A stretch of 56,427 bases of DNA from Ignavibacteria bacterium. Lineage in GTDB: Bacteria; Bacteroidota; Ignavibacteria; Tepidaquicellales; OLB5. A model generated the notes under the pieces. It did no database searches. It was not told the origin of the DNA and was given only the letters and a program-made list of their open reading frames with translations. The translations under genes and the position numbers were made by a program. The stretch spans positions 1-56,427 of the forward strand of contig JAUQWQ010000183.1 in NCBI GenBank assembly GCA_030835085.1, in the 5' to 3' direction. Below, one piece after another: positions 46,648 through 54,691 of this stretch; the stretch's first letter is position 1; each line of letters begins with the position of its first letter.

Positions 46648-48090
46648 ATGACACATAAATTTAAAATAACTTTCTTTTTACTTTTAATAATATTTATGGC
46701 AAACAATATAAACGCACAGGATGACGTGTTAGACAGAACCAGGCCCCCGAAACCCGGACCTCCCAAAGACGTACAGTTCCCTGACTACTTTGATACAACC
46801 CTGCCCAACGGAATAAATGTACTGGTAATAGAAAATAACAAGATTCCTGCAGTATCTGTAAGAATGGTATTTAAAGATGCCGGTTCATTTTACGACGGCG
46901 AAAAATACGGGCTTGCTTCGCTCACTGCAGAAATGCTTACCAAAGGAACCTCGAAACGCTCAGCCACTGAAATCGCCGAAGAAATTGATTTCGTGGGCGG
47001 CAGCATAAATGCCGGCAGCGATTGGGACGGAAGTTATATATCACTTTCTGTACTAAAAAAGCATCTGAATACGGGAATTGATATTTTAAGTGATGTCGCA
47101 CAGGATCCCGTTTTTGCCGATGATGAGCTGGCAAGGGTTAAGGAGCAAAGGCTTTCATCAATTTTGCAGGGTAAAGATGATGCAGGTCATTTGAGCGATA
47201 AGAAATTCAACAAGGTTGTTTATGGCGAGCTTCCCTATTCTAATCCCGCCGAAGGCACTGAAACTACGGTCAAAGATATCAGAAGAGAGGACCTCGTTGA
47301 TTTTTACAAAATGAATTATTATTCAGGTAACCTGATAATAGCGTTTGTGGGTAATATCACAAAAGAAGAAGCGTTAAAGATCACTGAGGAAAAATTCAGT
47401 AATTTACCAAAAGACGGAATAAACAGGGTAAATTCATTTAAGTATAGTGAAACAGGCGGAATAAAGAATGTATATGTTATTAACAAACCCGGAGCGGTTC
47501 AATCCAATTTGAGGGTTGGGCATCTTGGGATTCCGAGGAACAATCCGGACTATATTGCAGTAACAATAATGAACACGATACTGGGCGGTTATTTTGGCTC
47601 AAGAATTAACTATAATCTCCGTGAAAAGCATGGTTTTACATACGGGGCAAGGAGTTACTTCAATCCGCACCTGTATTCAGGTGATTTTTCGGTCGATACT
47701 GATGTAAGGAACGAAGTAACAGATACATCAATTACACTGATACTTGGTGAGCTGAACCGCATGATTAGTGAAGAAGTGACCGATGAAGAGCTTGAAACGG
47801 TGAAGAACTATATGACGGGTGTATTTCCATTGCAGCTTGAAACAGCGAATGCAGTAGCATCAAGGGTAATTAACCTGAAACTATATAATCTGCCGAAGGA
47901 TTATTACAGTAAATACATCAGCGCAATAAACGCATTGACGAAACAGGATATACTTGATGCAGCTAAAAAGTACATCCACCCCGAAAACATCACAATAGTA
48001 GTATCAGGTGATGCGGGCGCGGTGAAAGATAAGCTTGCCAGGTTTGGCGAAGTGCTTGTTTTTGATCCTGACGGAAATCAAATTAAATAA
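46648..48090 (+). CDS. M16 family non-catalytic subunit with Arg/Tyr pair, secreted
   Basis: A 480-residue M16 protein with a signal peptide ending near NINAQDD and a Pro-rich linker. The place of the zinc motif reads YGLASLTAEML, so HxxEH is missing. The C-terminal half keeps the LREKHGFTYGARSYF segment with Arg325 and Tyr332, the pair that completes the active site in heterodimeric M16B peptidases. It therefore likely partners with the zinc-bearing subunit(s) encoded just upstream (15 bases). Confidence 0.92.
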   Translation: MTHKFKITFFLLLIIFMANNINAQDDVLDRTRPPKPGPPKDVQFPDYFDTTLPNGINVLVIENNKIPAVSVRMVFKDAGSFYDGEKYGLASLTAEMLTKGTSKRSATEIAEEIDFVGGSINAGSDWDGSYISLSVLKKHLNTGIDILSDVAQDPVFADDELARVKEQRLSSILQGKDDAGHLSDKKFNKVVYGELPYSNPAEGTETTVKDIRREDLVDFYKMNYYSGNLIIAFVGNITKEEALKITEEKFSNLPKDGINRVNSFKYSETGGIKNVYVINKPGAVQSNLRVGHLGIPRNNPDYIAVTIMNTILGGYFGSRINYNLREKHGFTYGARSYFNPHLYSGDFSVDTDVRNEVTDTSITLILGELNRMISEEVTDEELETVKNYMTGVFPLQLETANAVASRVINLKLYNLPKDYYSKYISAINALTKQDILDAAKKYIHPENITIVVSGDAGAVKDKLARFGEVLVFDPDGNQIK

Positions 48091-48099
48091 TATATCAGT

Positions 48100-48107
48100 T
48101 ATTTTTG
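48100..48107 (+). promoter_or_regulatory. TAnnTTTG promoter element upstream of the MoxR gene
   Basis: TATTTTTG lies 17 bases before the ATG of the MoxR gene, in the 34-base gap after the third M16 gene. It fits the Bacteroidota -7 consensus and would allow separate transcription of moxR with a short leader. No -33 element is clear. Confidence 0.4.
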
Positions 48108-48124
48108 CAGACAAATAATTATTA

Positions 48125-49159
48125 ATGGAAGAAAATAAAACTGTTACAAAAAAGCCTAATGTAAGCACAAACGGTAATTCAGCAATGAATGATGTTGAGA
48201 TGGTGAAATATCTTAATGCAAAATTTGCTGAACTTAAAAAAGAAGTAGCGAAGGTCATTGTTGGCCAGGATGCCGTTATTGACCAGATAATAATTGCAAT
48301 CTTAAGCCGCGGGCATTGCCTGCTTGTAGGCGTACCCGGACTTGCAAAAACCCTTTTGGTTAAAACACTTGCAGATGTACTTGAGCTGAAATTCTCAAGA
48401 GTGCAGTTCACCCCTGACCTTATGCCAAGTGATATTGTCGGCACAGAGATCCTTGAAGATGACCGTTCAACCGGCACGAAACGATTCAAGTTCATACACG
48501 GACCGGTTTTTGCGAACATGGTACTTGCAGATGAGATAAACCGTACACCGCCAAAAACACAATCAGCCCTGCTGGAAGCGATGCAGGAGCACAAAGTAAC
48601 AGCAGCAGGTAACACATATACACTTGATGAGCCTTTCTTTGTACTTGCTACGCAGAATCCAATTGAGCATGAAGGAACCTATCCCCTTCCTGAAGCGCAG
48701 CTTGACAGGTTTATGTTCAATATATGGCTTGACTATCCCACCGTAAGCGAAGAAATGGATATTATCAAATATACCACAAGTATGTACGCGCCAAAGCTTA
48801 ATATTGTACTTAAAAAAGATGAGATAATTATGCTGCAGGACCTGGTTAAACGGGTACCTGTTGCTGATAATGTAATTGAATACACGGTGAATCTTGTAAA
48901 CAGAACAAGACCCGCCGGCGCGAATACGCAGAAGTATATTAAGGACTGGCTTGAATGGGGCGCGGGACCAAGAGCCTCGCAATACCTGATATTAGGCGCG
49001 AAAACAAATGCAATTCTCAGCGGCAGATTTTCACCTGAAATTGATGATGTGAAGAAGGTCGCAAAGCCGGTATTAAGGCACAGGCTTATAACAAACTTCA
49101 ACGCCGAAGCGGATGGCATTAAGACAACGGACATTATTGAGAAGCTAATAAATGAGTAG
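48125..49159 (+). CDS. MoxR family AAA ATPase
   Basis: A 344-residue AAA+ chaperone-like ATPase. The Walker A is GVPGLAKT at 69-76, and the Walker B with sensor context is VLADEINRTPPKTQSALLEAM. TLDEPFFVLATQNPIEHEGTYPLPEAQLDRF is the family signature spread over sensor 1. The C-terminus has the ARASQYL-like helix (GPRASQYLILGAK). MoxR proteins usually sit before DUF58 and VWA genes and help mature protein complexes; here no such partner follows. A heptad repeat and hairpin come next. Confidence 0.95.
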   Translation: MEENKTVTKKPNVSTNGNSAMNDVEMVKYLNAKFAELKKEVAKVIVGQDAVIDQIIIAILSRGHCLLVGVPGLAKTLLVKTLADVLELKFSRVQFTPDLMPSDIVGTEILEDDRSTGTKRFKFIHGPVFANMVLADEINRTPPKTQSALLEAMQEHKVTAAGNTYTLDEPFFVLATQNPIEHEGTYPLPEAQLDRFMFNIWLDYPTVSEEMDIIKYTTSMYAPKLNIVLKKDEIIMLQDLVKRVPVADNVIEYTVNLVNRTRPAGANTQKYIKDWLEWGAGPRASQYLILGAKTNAILSGRFSPEIDDVKKVAKPVLRHRLITNFNAEADGIKTTDIIEKLINE

Positions 49160-49200
49160 TTGACAGTTTATAATTGATAGTTTATAGTTTATAGTTGACA
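49159..49200 (+). repeat. six-unit heptanucleotide tandem repeat
   Basis: The 42 bases divide exactly into seven-base units GTTGACA, GTTTATA, ATTGATA, GTTTATA, GTTTATA, GTTGACA. The unit starts on the last base of the MoxR stop. The array is non-coding and may vary in copy number. Confidence 0.7.
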
Positions 49201-49209
49201 ATATTTTAT

Positions 49210-49246
49210 AAACCTGCCAGGTCTTAATGACTTGGCAGGTTTTAGA
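49210..49246 (+). terminator. hairpin terminator / palindromic repeat after moxR
   Basis: AAACCTGCCAGGTC (49210-49223) pairs with GACTTGGCAGGTTT (49229-49242) around a five-base loop, with one mismatch, followed by TT. The CCTGCCAGG...TGGCAGG arms are also the form of a common dispersed palindrome in Bacteroidota. It likely ends the M16-moxR transcripts. Confidence 0.6.
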
Positions 49247-49266
49247 ATTTAAATGAAGATGCATAA

Positions 49267-49620
49267 ATGAAAACATTAATATATTTTTCACTTTTTATTT
49301 CTGCCTTTTGCCTTATCGCATGCTCTGGTACTAAAATTACAAAAAACACAAAAGACCTGAAAACATCAAAGTACTTTCGTGTGCTTGCTGATGCTGATGA
49401 TGACCCTATATTTGTGAAGCTGCAGGATGACCTTGGGATTGAGCCCAAAATGGAACGCTACACTGTAATTGTTGATGTTAGGGATAACAATACTGCAATG
49501 CAGTATGTATTGTTTGGCGATGAATACAATCCGACCCGCTTTAGCTGGACGCAGTTAAGCGAGCAGGTCCGCACCGGATTACTGAACTGGACAGGTAGTA
49601 ATAAAGAAAGATTGGATTAG
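49267..49620 (+). CDS. small lipoprotein of unknown function
   Basis: A 117-residue protein with signal peptide and lipobox CLIAC (cysteine 19). The mature part has SKYFRVLADADDDPIFVK and ends in a helix with SWTQLSEQVRTGLLNW. No domain is recognised; the size and beta-alpha pattern suggest a small periplasmic or outer-membrane lipoprotein. It lies 24 bases after the hairpin and converges on the T9SS gene at 49685. Confidence 0.65.
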   Translation: MKTLIYFSLFISAFCLIACSGTKITKNTKDLKTSKYFRVLADADDDPIFVKLQDDLGIEPKMERYTVIVDVRDNNTAMQYVLFGDEYNPTRFSWTQLSEQVRTGLLNWTGSNKERLD

Positions 49621-49684
49621 TGAATTATACTGTTGTTTGTGAACTGCAGGGCAGTCGTGGCACCAACAACGGGGTTTAAATTGT

Positions 49685-51166
49685 TTATTTCAATAACACC
49701 ATCTTCTTCGTATCACTAAATCTATCTGTCTCTAACTTATAAAAATACATTCCGCTAGCAAAATTAGAACCATCAAAATGAACCTCGTAACTGCCGGCTT
49801 TTTTGTATTCGTTAATGCTGAATACTTCCCTGCCAAGAATATCATATATTTTGATGCTTACATTTACATCTTTGGGAATTTCGAATTTTATGTTTGTTAC
49901 CGGATTAAATGGGTTTGGATAAGCCGCGTATAGCCTATAATCTTTTGGTAATTCATTCTCATAACTAGATATACCAATTGGCGGTACATATAACATACTG
50001 TCAGTTCTGGCAACAAAAACGTCTTCACTGGTAGCGTTTGTATCAATATAACTGTTACCGGCAAAAATTAAGTCACCATTACTTGTTTTCATCCCGGAAA
50101 CTAAGTGTATGTCTCCTTCATTTTGTGGAGGTACAAAATGTTTTTCATAAATGATATTACCGGATAAATCTGTAACGATTACTCTTGTTGTACTTATATA
50201 AAAAGATGAATCACTGGTAAGAATGAAAAGCAATCTGTTTTCATTTAGAATAAGCAAATCCTGTAATATTTCACTCTTAGTTGCCTGGAGTACTTTTGTA
50301 CTTATTTCATTGCCATTAGTATCAATTGTCATAAAATATCCTCTTGCCTCAGGCAGAATTGAATCCGTTGTTGTGCCTGCAATGAATATTTTATCATTCA
50401 ATCTTTCAATTTTTTGGCCATTTCCATCCCTGCCGAAAATAGTATATCTTTTTTCCCATTGGACATCACCAAAAAAATCAATTTTTGTTAACAATACCTG
50501 TTGCGTATCAATAGGAGCATCCGTTATTGCACCTGCAAGGTAGAAACTATTGTTAAATTCCAGTACATCATTAAAATTTTTATATTCAGTTGACAAATAC
50601 AAATTCTGCCATAACAAATTTCCGGATGTATCAACACTAAGAACATATCCGTGATCGTCTGTACCTTGTTTTCTGCCGCAAATTAAATAACCATCGCTGT
50701 TTTTCTTAATTATCTTGTTACACATTGTAGCTATCATATAATAATTTTTGTACCATACAATATTCCCATACTTGTCAAGCTTCATAGTAAAACTAGTATC
50801 ATTATCACCGGTAACAACAACGCCACCAGAACCATCAGAAATTGAACTTAGACTGAAAGCCCCAAAACCGGGATTTAGCTGGATACTTCTGGTCCAAAGT
50901 GTATCACCAAATTCATTTAGCTTCAAAATATAATGATAATATCCGCTAACAATTGTTCTTCCCACCACATAAAAATTATTTCCATCTGCCGGTGTTAACG
51001 AATATGCTCTGTCGTTATAATGTGCTGGTCCATCATAAGTTCTTTGCCACGTTATACTTTGTCCAAAACAATTATTTGTTAACAATACAAATAATGTAAT
51101 TGCAAAAACTGCAACTCTCATTGAAGTTTTGGCATACTTCGTTAAGTATTTTACATTTTTTAACAC
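49685..51166 (-). CDS. T9SS type A sorting domain protein with beta-propeller-like repeats
   Basis: A 493-residue secreted protein. The frame opens at GTG; the ATG at 51121 (MRVAVFAITLF to NNCFGQS) would give a more compact signal peptide. The body (about 35-400) has repeated short units of the type LNEFGDTLW, LDKYGNIVW, VDTSGNLLW, IDFFGDVQW, typical of beta-propeller-like surface proteins. The C-terminal sorting domain begins YPNPFNPVTN (about 419) and ends TKKMVLLK. Function unknown; surface exposed by the type IX system. Confidence 0.85.
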   Translation of the reverse strand: MLKNVKYLTKYAKTSMRVAVFAITLFVLLTNNCFGQSITWQRTYDGPAHYNDRAYSLTPADGNNFYVVGRTIVSGYYHYILKLNEFGDTLWTRSIQLNPGFGAFSLSSISDGSGGVVVTGDNDTSFTMKLDKYGNIVWYKNYYMIATMCNKIIKKNSDGYLICGRKQGTDDHGYVLSVDTSGNLLWQNLYLSTEYKNFNDVLEFNNSFYLAGAITDAPIDTQQVLLTKIDFFGDVQWEKRYTIFGRDGNGQKIERLNDKIFIAGTTTDSILPEARGYFMTIDTNGNEISTKVLQATKSEILQDLLILNENRLLFILTSDSSFYISTTRVIVTDLSGNIIYEKHFVPPQNEGDIHLVSGMKTSNGDLIFAGNSYIDTNATSEDVFVARTDSMLYVPPIGISSYENELPKDYRLYAAYPNPFNPVTNIKFEIPKDVNVSIKIYDILGREVFSINEYKKAGSYEVHFDGSNFASGMYFYKLETDRFSDTKKMVLLK

Positions 51167-51258
51167 AAAGATAACTTGAATTTACTTTTTTGCCGCAAGT
51201 ACTCCACATTAAATGAATATATCTAAATCTGGTTCCGCTATTTCAATATTTCACTATT

Positions 51259-53067
51259 TCACTCTTTCACTTCCAGCCACTTCTCATAAATCTTCTTCTG
51301 CAAAGCGGTCGGTGATTGGGTGAGTTCAACTTTATAATTCGAGAGCTTAATCTCTTCCATGCTCAATTTCGCTTCAGTCAGCCTGTTGTTCCTGAAAACA
51401 GTTAATGTAATTTTATCACCTATTTTCAATTCCTTAATGCGCTTTTCGGCTTCTTCGTAGCTCAGCCGGCTGCCATCTACTGCAATTATTTCATCACCGC
51501 TTTGCAGGCCTGCTTTTTCAGCGGATGAACCCGCGATAACTTCCTCAACTATGATCTTATTTTCATTCTTTGAGCACTTTAAACCTACTATTGGTGTGAT
51601 AACTGAATCGCTGTGCGTAAGTACGAGACCCGCATACCCAAGATACTTTTCCCATTCAATTGGTTTTACGCCATAAACGTAATCATCAAAAAACTGTTTC
51701 AGCGATTTCCCTGCGAATTTTTCGCAGGCTTTGCGGAAATCATCATTGGTATAGCCCTTTACATCCAGCGGGAATTTTTTGAACATATAAGGGAAAACAT
51801 CGTCCAGTGAGTATTCATTTTTAGAGGAGTTGCGGATCTCCATATCAAGCGCAATACACACGTGTGAGCCTTTGGAGTAGTAGTCAGATTCAGAATTATA
51901 TGAATTCGCAGAGCGTTTCCAGAATTTAACCCATGCCTCAAAGCTTGAGTGTGCCACGGGCTGGATCTTATTGCCGGGTCTGCGGCGTTCATCGTTAACA
52001 CCGTTTGCTATTTCTTTGTAAAAATTCTCCACACTCATATGCCCGGTTCGCACAAGCATAAGTCCGTCATAATAACTTGTGCCGCCCTCGGCTATCCAAA
52101 GCTCAGATGTATAATTTTCCTTTGTCCAGTCATACGGCGTTAAGCCGGCAGGCTTAAGCTGTTTAACATTCCACGTATGGAAAAATTCATGCGATATGAG
52201 CCGTAAAAATGATTCGTATCCTGCTTCTGAATCAAATGCCTGCGGTTTTACTCCAACCACTGTTGAATTAATATGCTCGGTCCCCCCGCCGCTTTGCGGC
52301 GTGCAGTGCACAATAAATGTGTAATGTTTATACGGCACACTTCCCCAGAAATCAAAGTTCTTTTCAATGATAGTTGTAAAATCCTTGATCAGCCTTTCTT
52401 TATCGTAATTCGCCTCTCCCTGGAAACTTATGGTATGTTTGATTCCTCTTACATCAAAGCTGAAATCAGTTTGCGTACCAATTTCAAGCGGGCAATCTGC
52501 GAAATAATCATAATTTGGCGCATAGAAAGTATTGGGCTCATTATTGTAGTTATCCATTCCCGTAGTCAAATGCCAGTTTTCATAAGGTATTACTTTTAAT
52601 GTTAAGGGTTTATTATAATACTTTGGAGCAAACATAAAGACTGCCAAATTGTTTATGAATGCATGATCGGCATCAAGTCCCCTTGTGCGTGAAAGGAAAT
52701 CGTTGGCGAACACTTTGTAATTTACAATTACGGAATTCCCGCTTCTTTGTATCAGCCAGGTGGATTTATCTGTCATTTCCCATTTGAGAGATTTTCCTTT
52801 TTCATTAACGGCTGTGAATTCCTGCACGCCTCCCGAGAAATCGAAAATGAAATATCTCCCTGAGCGCCATGCCGGCATTTTAAGCTCAATATTCTTTTGT
52901 GATACCGAAATATTCTTGATTTCAATTTTTACATGAAAGAAATGAGATGAGGGTTCAGGCATTGAAACTGTGTATTCAACCGGAATATTCCTGCCTGTTG
53001 AATTGATCTTAGCTTTTGTCATTTGTGTAATTGATCCTAGTATTAGAATTATAAGAAATATTTTCAT
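51259..53067 (-). CDS. M61 family metallopeptidase with PDZ domain, secreted
   Basis: About 602 residues with a signal peptide (MKIFLIILILGS start). The N-terminal beta domain (about 25-200) precedes the gluzincin catalytic domain with HEFFH at about 293-297 (SHEFFHTWNVKQLKP) and the third zinc ligand in ELWIAEGGTSYY. A PDZ domain lies at about 485-570 (EVIAGSSAEKAGLQSGDEIIAVDG). This is the layout of M61 glycyl/acidic aminopeptidases. The ATG at 53067 is chosen over a TTG three codons upstream. The 173-base gap to the next gene contains AGGGGGATAA (53114-53123). Confidence 0.92.
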   Translation of the reverse strand: MKIFLIILILGSITQMTKAKINSTGRNIPVEYTVSMPEPSSHFFHVKIEIKNISVSQKNIELKMPAWRSGRYFIFDFSGGVQEFTAVNEKGKSLKWEMTDKSTWLIQRSGNSVIVNYKVFANDFLSRTRGLDADHAFINNLAVFMFAPKYYNKPLTLKVIPYENWHLTTGMDNYNNEPNTFYAPNYDYFADCPLEIGTQTDFSFDVRGIKHTISFQGEANYDKERLIKDFTTIIEKNFDFWGSVPYKHYTFIVHCTPQSGGGTEHINSTVVGVKPQAFDSEAGYESFLRLISHEFFHTWNVKQLKPAGLTPYDWTKENYTSELWIAEGGTSYYDGLMLVRTGHMSVENFYKEIANGVNDERRRPGNKIQPVAHSSFEAWVKFWKRSANSYNSESDYYSKGSHVCIALDMEIRNSSKNEYSLDDVFPYMFKKFPLDVKGYTNDDFRKACEKFAGKSLKQFFDDYVYGVKPIEWEKYLGYAGLVLTHSDSVITPIVGLKCSKNENKIIVEEVIAGSSAEKAGLQSGDEIIAVDGSRLSYEEAEKRIKELKIGDKITLTVFRNNRLTEAKLSMEEIKLSNYKVELTQSPTALQKKIYEKWLEVKE

Positions 53068-53249
53068 TGATGACAAAAATCGTTATAAAATAATTTAAAT
53101 TTAATTTAAAAAATTATCCCCCTGCAATTAAACTCATATGAAGACTTAGAGTCAACGGATGAGTAGTTAAACGGTACCTAATCTATACAAATATTTCCAT
53201 ATTAAATATTGTCAAAATTTGTCATATTAGATTAAATAAAAAAATAAAC

Positions 53250-53525
53250 ATGAGTGATAGAATTGTAAAGTGCATAAAATTAGGAGTCGAGCTCCCGGGG
53301 CTTGCGGCACCGCCGCTGCCAAATGAACTTGGCCAGCGAATTTTTGAAAACGTTTCAAAGCAGGCATGGCAGGAATTCCTGGAACATTTCAAGATGGTGA
53401 TAAATGAATACAGGCTAGACCTGACTAGTCCCATGGCTGACCAGGTATTTGAACAGAAAGCTGACGAGTACTTTTTTTCGGATAATTATAAGATGCCTGA
53501 GGGTTATGTGCCCGAAAAACCCTAG
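53250..53525 (+). CDS. YggX-like Fe(II) trafficking / oxidative damage protection protein
   Basis: A 91-residue protein with the YggX pattern: a Cys near the N-terminus (IVKCIKLG), LPNELGQRIFENVSKQAWQEFLEHFKM, VINEYRLDL, and a C-terminal end MPEGYVPEKP that matches the EGYxPE of YggX. YggX protects iron-sulfur enzymes under oxidative stress in gammaproteobacteria. The family is uncommon outside Proteobacteria as far as I know, so its presence here is unusual. It diverges from the M61 gene; a weak hairpin with a T-run follows the stop. Confidence 0.85.
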   Translation: MSDRIVKCIKLGVELPGLAAPPLPNELGQRIFENVSKQAWQEFLEHFKMVINEYRLDLTSPMADQVFEQKADEYFFSDNYKMPEGYVPEKP

Positions 53526-53629
53526 AAAATCACGTATTATCGTTAGATTTTTTGGAAATTTATGCTTGATTTTTGAACATTTATAATTATATTAGGAACA
53601 AGTAGGGGATAAATTTAAACAATAACGGC

Positions 53630-54571
53630 ATGAAAAAGAAATTACTGTTTTTCTTTACAGTTCTGCTTGCAATTACTGCAAGTGCAGCAGCCCAGCCATC
53701 ATCACCAATTTTGGTTGAACCACCGAAAGATGTTGATGTTGTTATCACTCCGGTAGTTCTTGAGTGGAATAATGTAGCAGGCGCTGATTGTTACAGGGTT
53801 GAAGTTTACACTGATACAACAAGTCCAGATAAATTTGAAGGCACCTGTAATGCACCTACTTCACATTTTGAAATTCCATTAGAAGATATCGAATTAAATA
53901 CAGTTTATTACTGGAGAGTTTTTGCCTGCTCCAACGAAGGCTGGAGCCAGCCATCAGCTTACTTCAATTTTAAAACACAGGCACCTGACGCAATAGGTTC
54001 AATCGGTAATTTAACATTCGGGGTAATTGATCTTATTGCTGATGAAAAGATATCTTCCGTGCAGGGTAACCAGTTAATTCACCGTCTGGATAAAGCTACT
54101 ACAAGACTGAACGATAATAACGATTTTCTTGCTTTAATAGAAATGGTTTTATTTAAAGTAAGAGTTACTATACTTCGTTTTTCAAATCAGATTTCATCAT
54201 TAACTGCGGCAGAGTTGAATTATGAAGCTGACGGAGTAATTGACCTGATAGTAGACGAAGAATCCAGACCGGTTAACACTCCCAAGGTTGATGATTACCT
54301 GGTACCGAAGAATTTTGAACTGACTCAGAATTACCCGAATCCGTTCAACCCAAGCACAACTATAGAGTACTCAATACCAAAAGATGCTGCAGTATCGCTG
54401 AAGATATACGATGTACTTGGCAAAGAAGTTGCAACACTGGTAAATGACCAGAAAGCTGCCGGTACATACATACTTAACTGGAATGCTTCCAATTACAGCA
54501 GCGGTTTGTACTTCTACAGGCTTACAGCCGGAGAGTTTACTGAAACAAAGAAAATGTTCCTTGTGAAGTAA
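53630..54571 (+). CDS. T9SS type A sorting domain protein with fibronectin-type-III-like domain
   Basis: A 313-residue secreted protein with signal peptide ending SAAAQPS. A fibronectin-III-like domain (about 25-115) has SPILVEPPKDV, VLEWNNVAGADCYRVEV and YYWRVFACSNEGWSQPS. A helical middle (about 125-215) follows, then the sorting domain from LTQNYPNPFNPSTT (about 231) to TKKMFLVK. Function unknown; surface exposed by the type IX system. AGGGGATAAA lies 16 bases upstream of the ATG. A strong terminator follows. Confidence 0.88.
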   Translation: MKKKLLFFFTVLLAITASAAAQPSSPILVEPPKDVDVVITPVVLEWNNVAGADCYRVEVYTDTTSPDKFEGTCNAPTSHFEIPLEDIELNTVYYWRVFACSNEGWSQPSAYFNFKTQAPDAIGSIGNLTFGVIDLIADEKISSVQGNQLIHRLDKATTRLNDNNDFLALIEMVLFKVRVTILRFSNQISSLTAAELNYEADGVIDLIVDEESRPVNTPKVDDYLVPKNFELTQNYPNPFNPSTTIEYSIPKDAAVSLKIYDVLGKEVATLVNDQKAAGTYILNWNASNYSSGLYFYRLTAGEFTETKKMFLVK

Positions 54572-54597
54572 AATCACCGAAAACCCAGTTTACTTTA

Positions 54598-54640
54598 ACA
54601 AAGAAGAGTGTTATTTTATATAGCACTCTTCTTTTTTTTA
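54598..54640 (+). terminator. intrinsic terminator after the T9SS/FN3 gene
   Basis: AAGAAGAGTG (54601-54610) pairs perfectly with CACTCTTCTT (54624-54633), and the right arm runs into T residues to 54639. It ends 27 to 70 bases after the TAA of the T9SS gene, a clear rho-independent terminator. Confidence 0.9.
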
Positions 54641-54691
54641 GGGGATATTGCAGAATTATAAAAGGCGCATTTAAATAATTAATAACAATAC

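Noticed and set aside
48004-48615. 203-residue minus-strand frame opposite the third M16 gene and moxR
   Set aside because: It spans the ends of two well-supported genes on the other strand and shows no domain.
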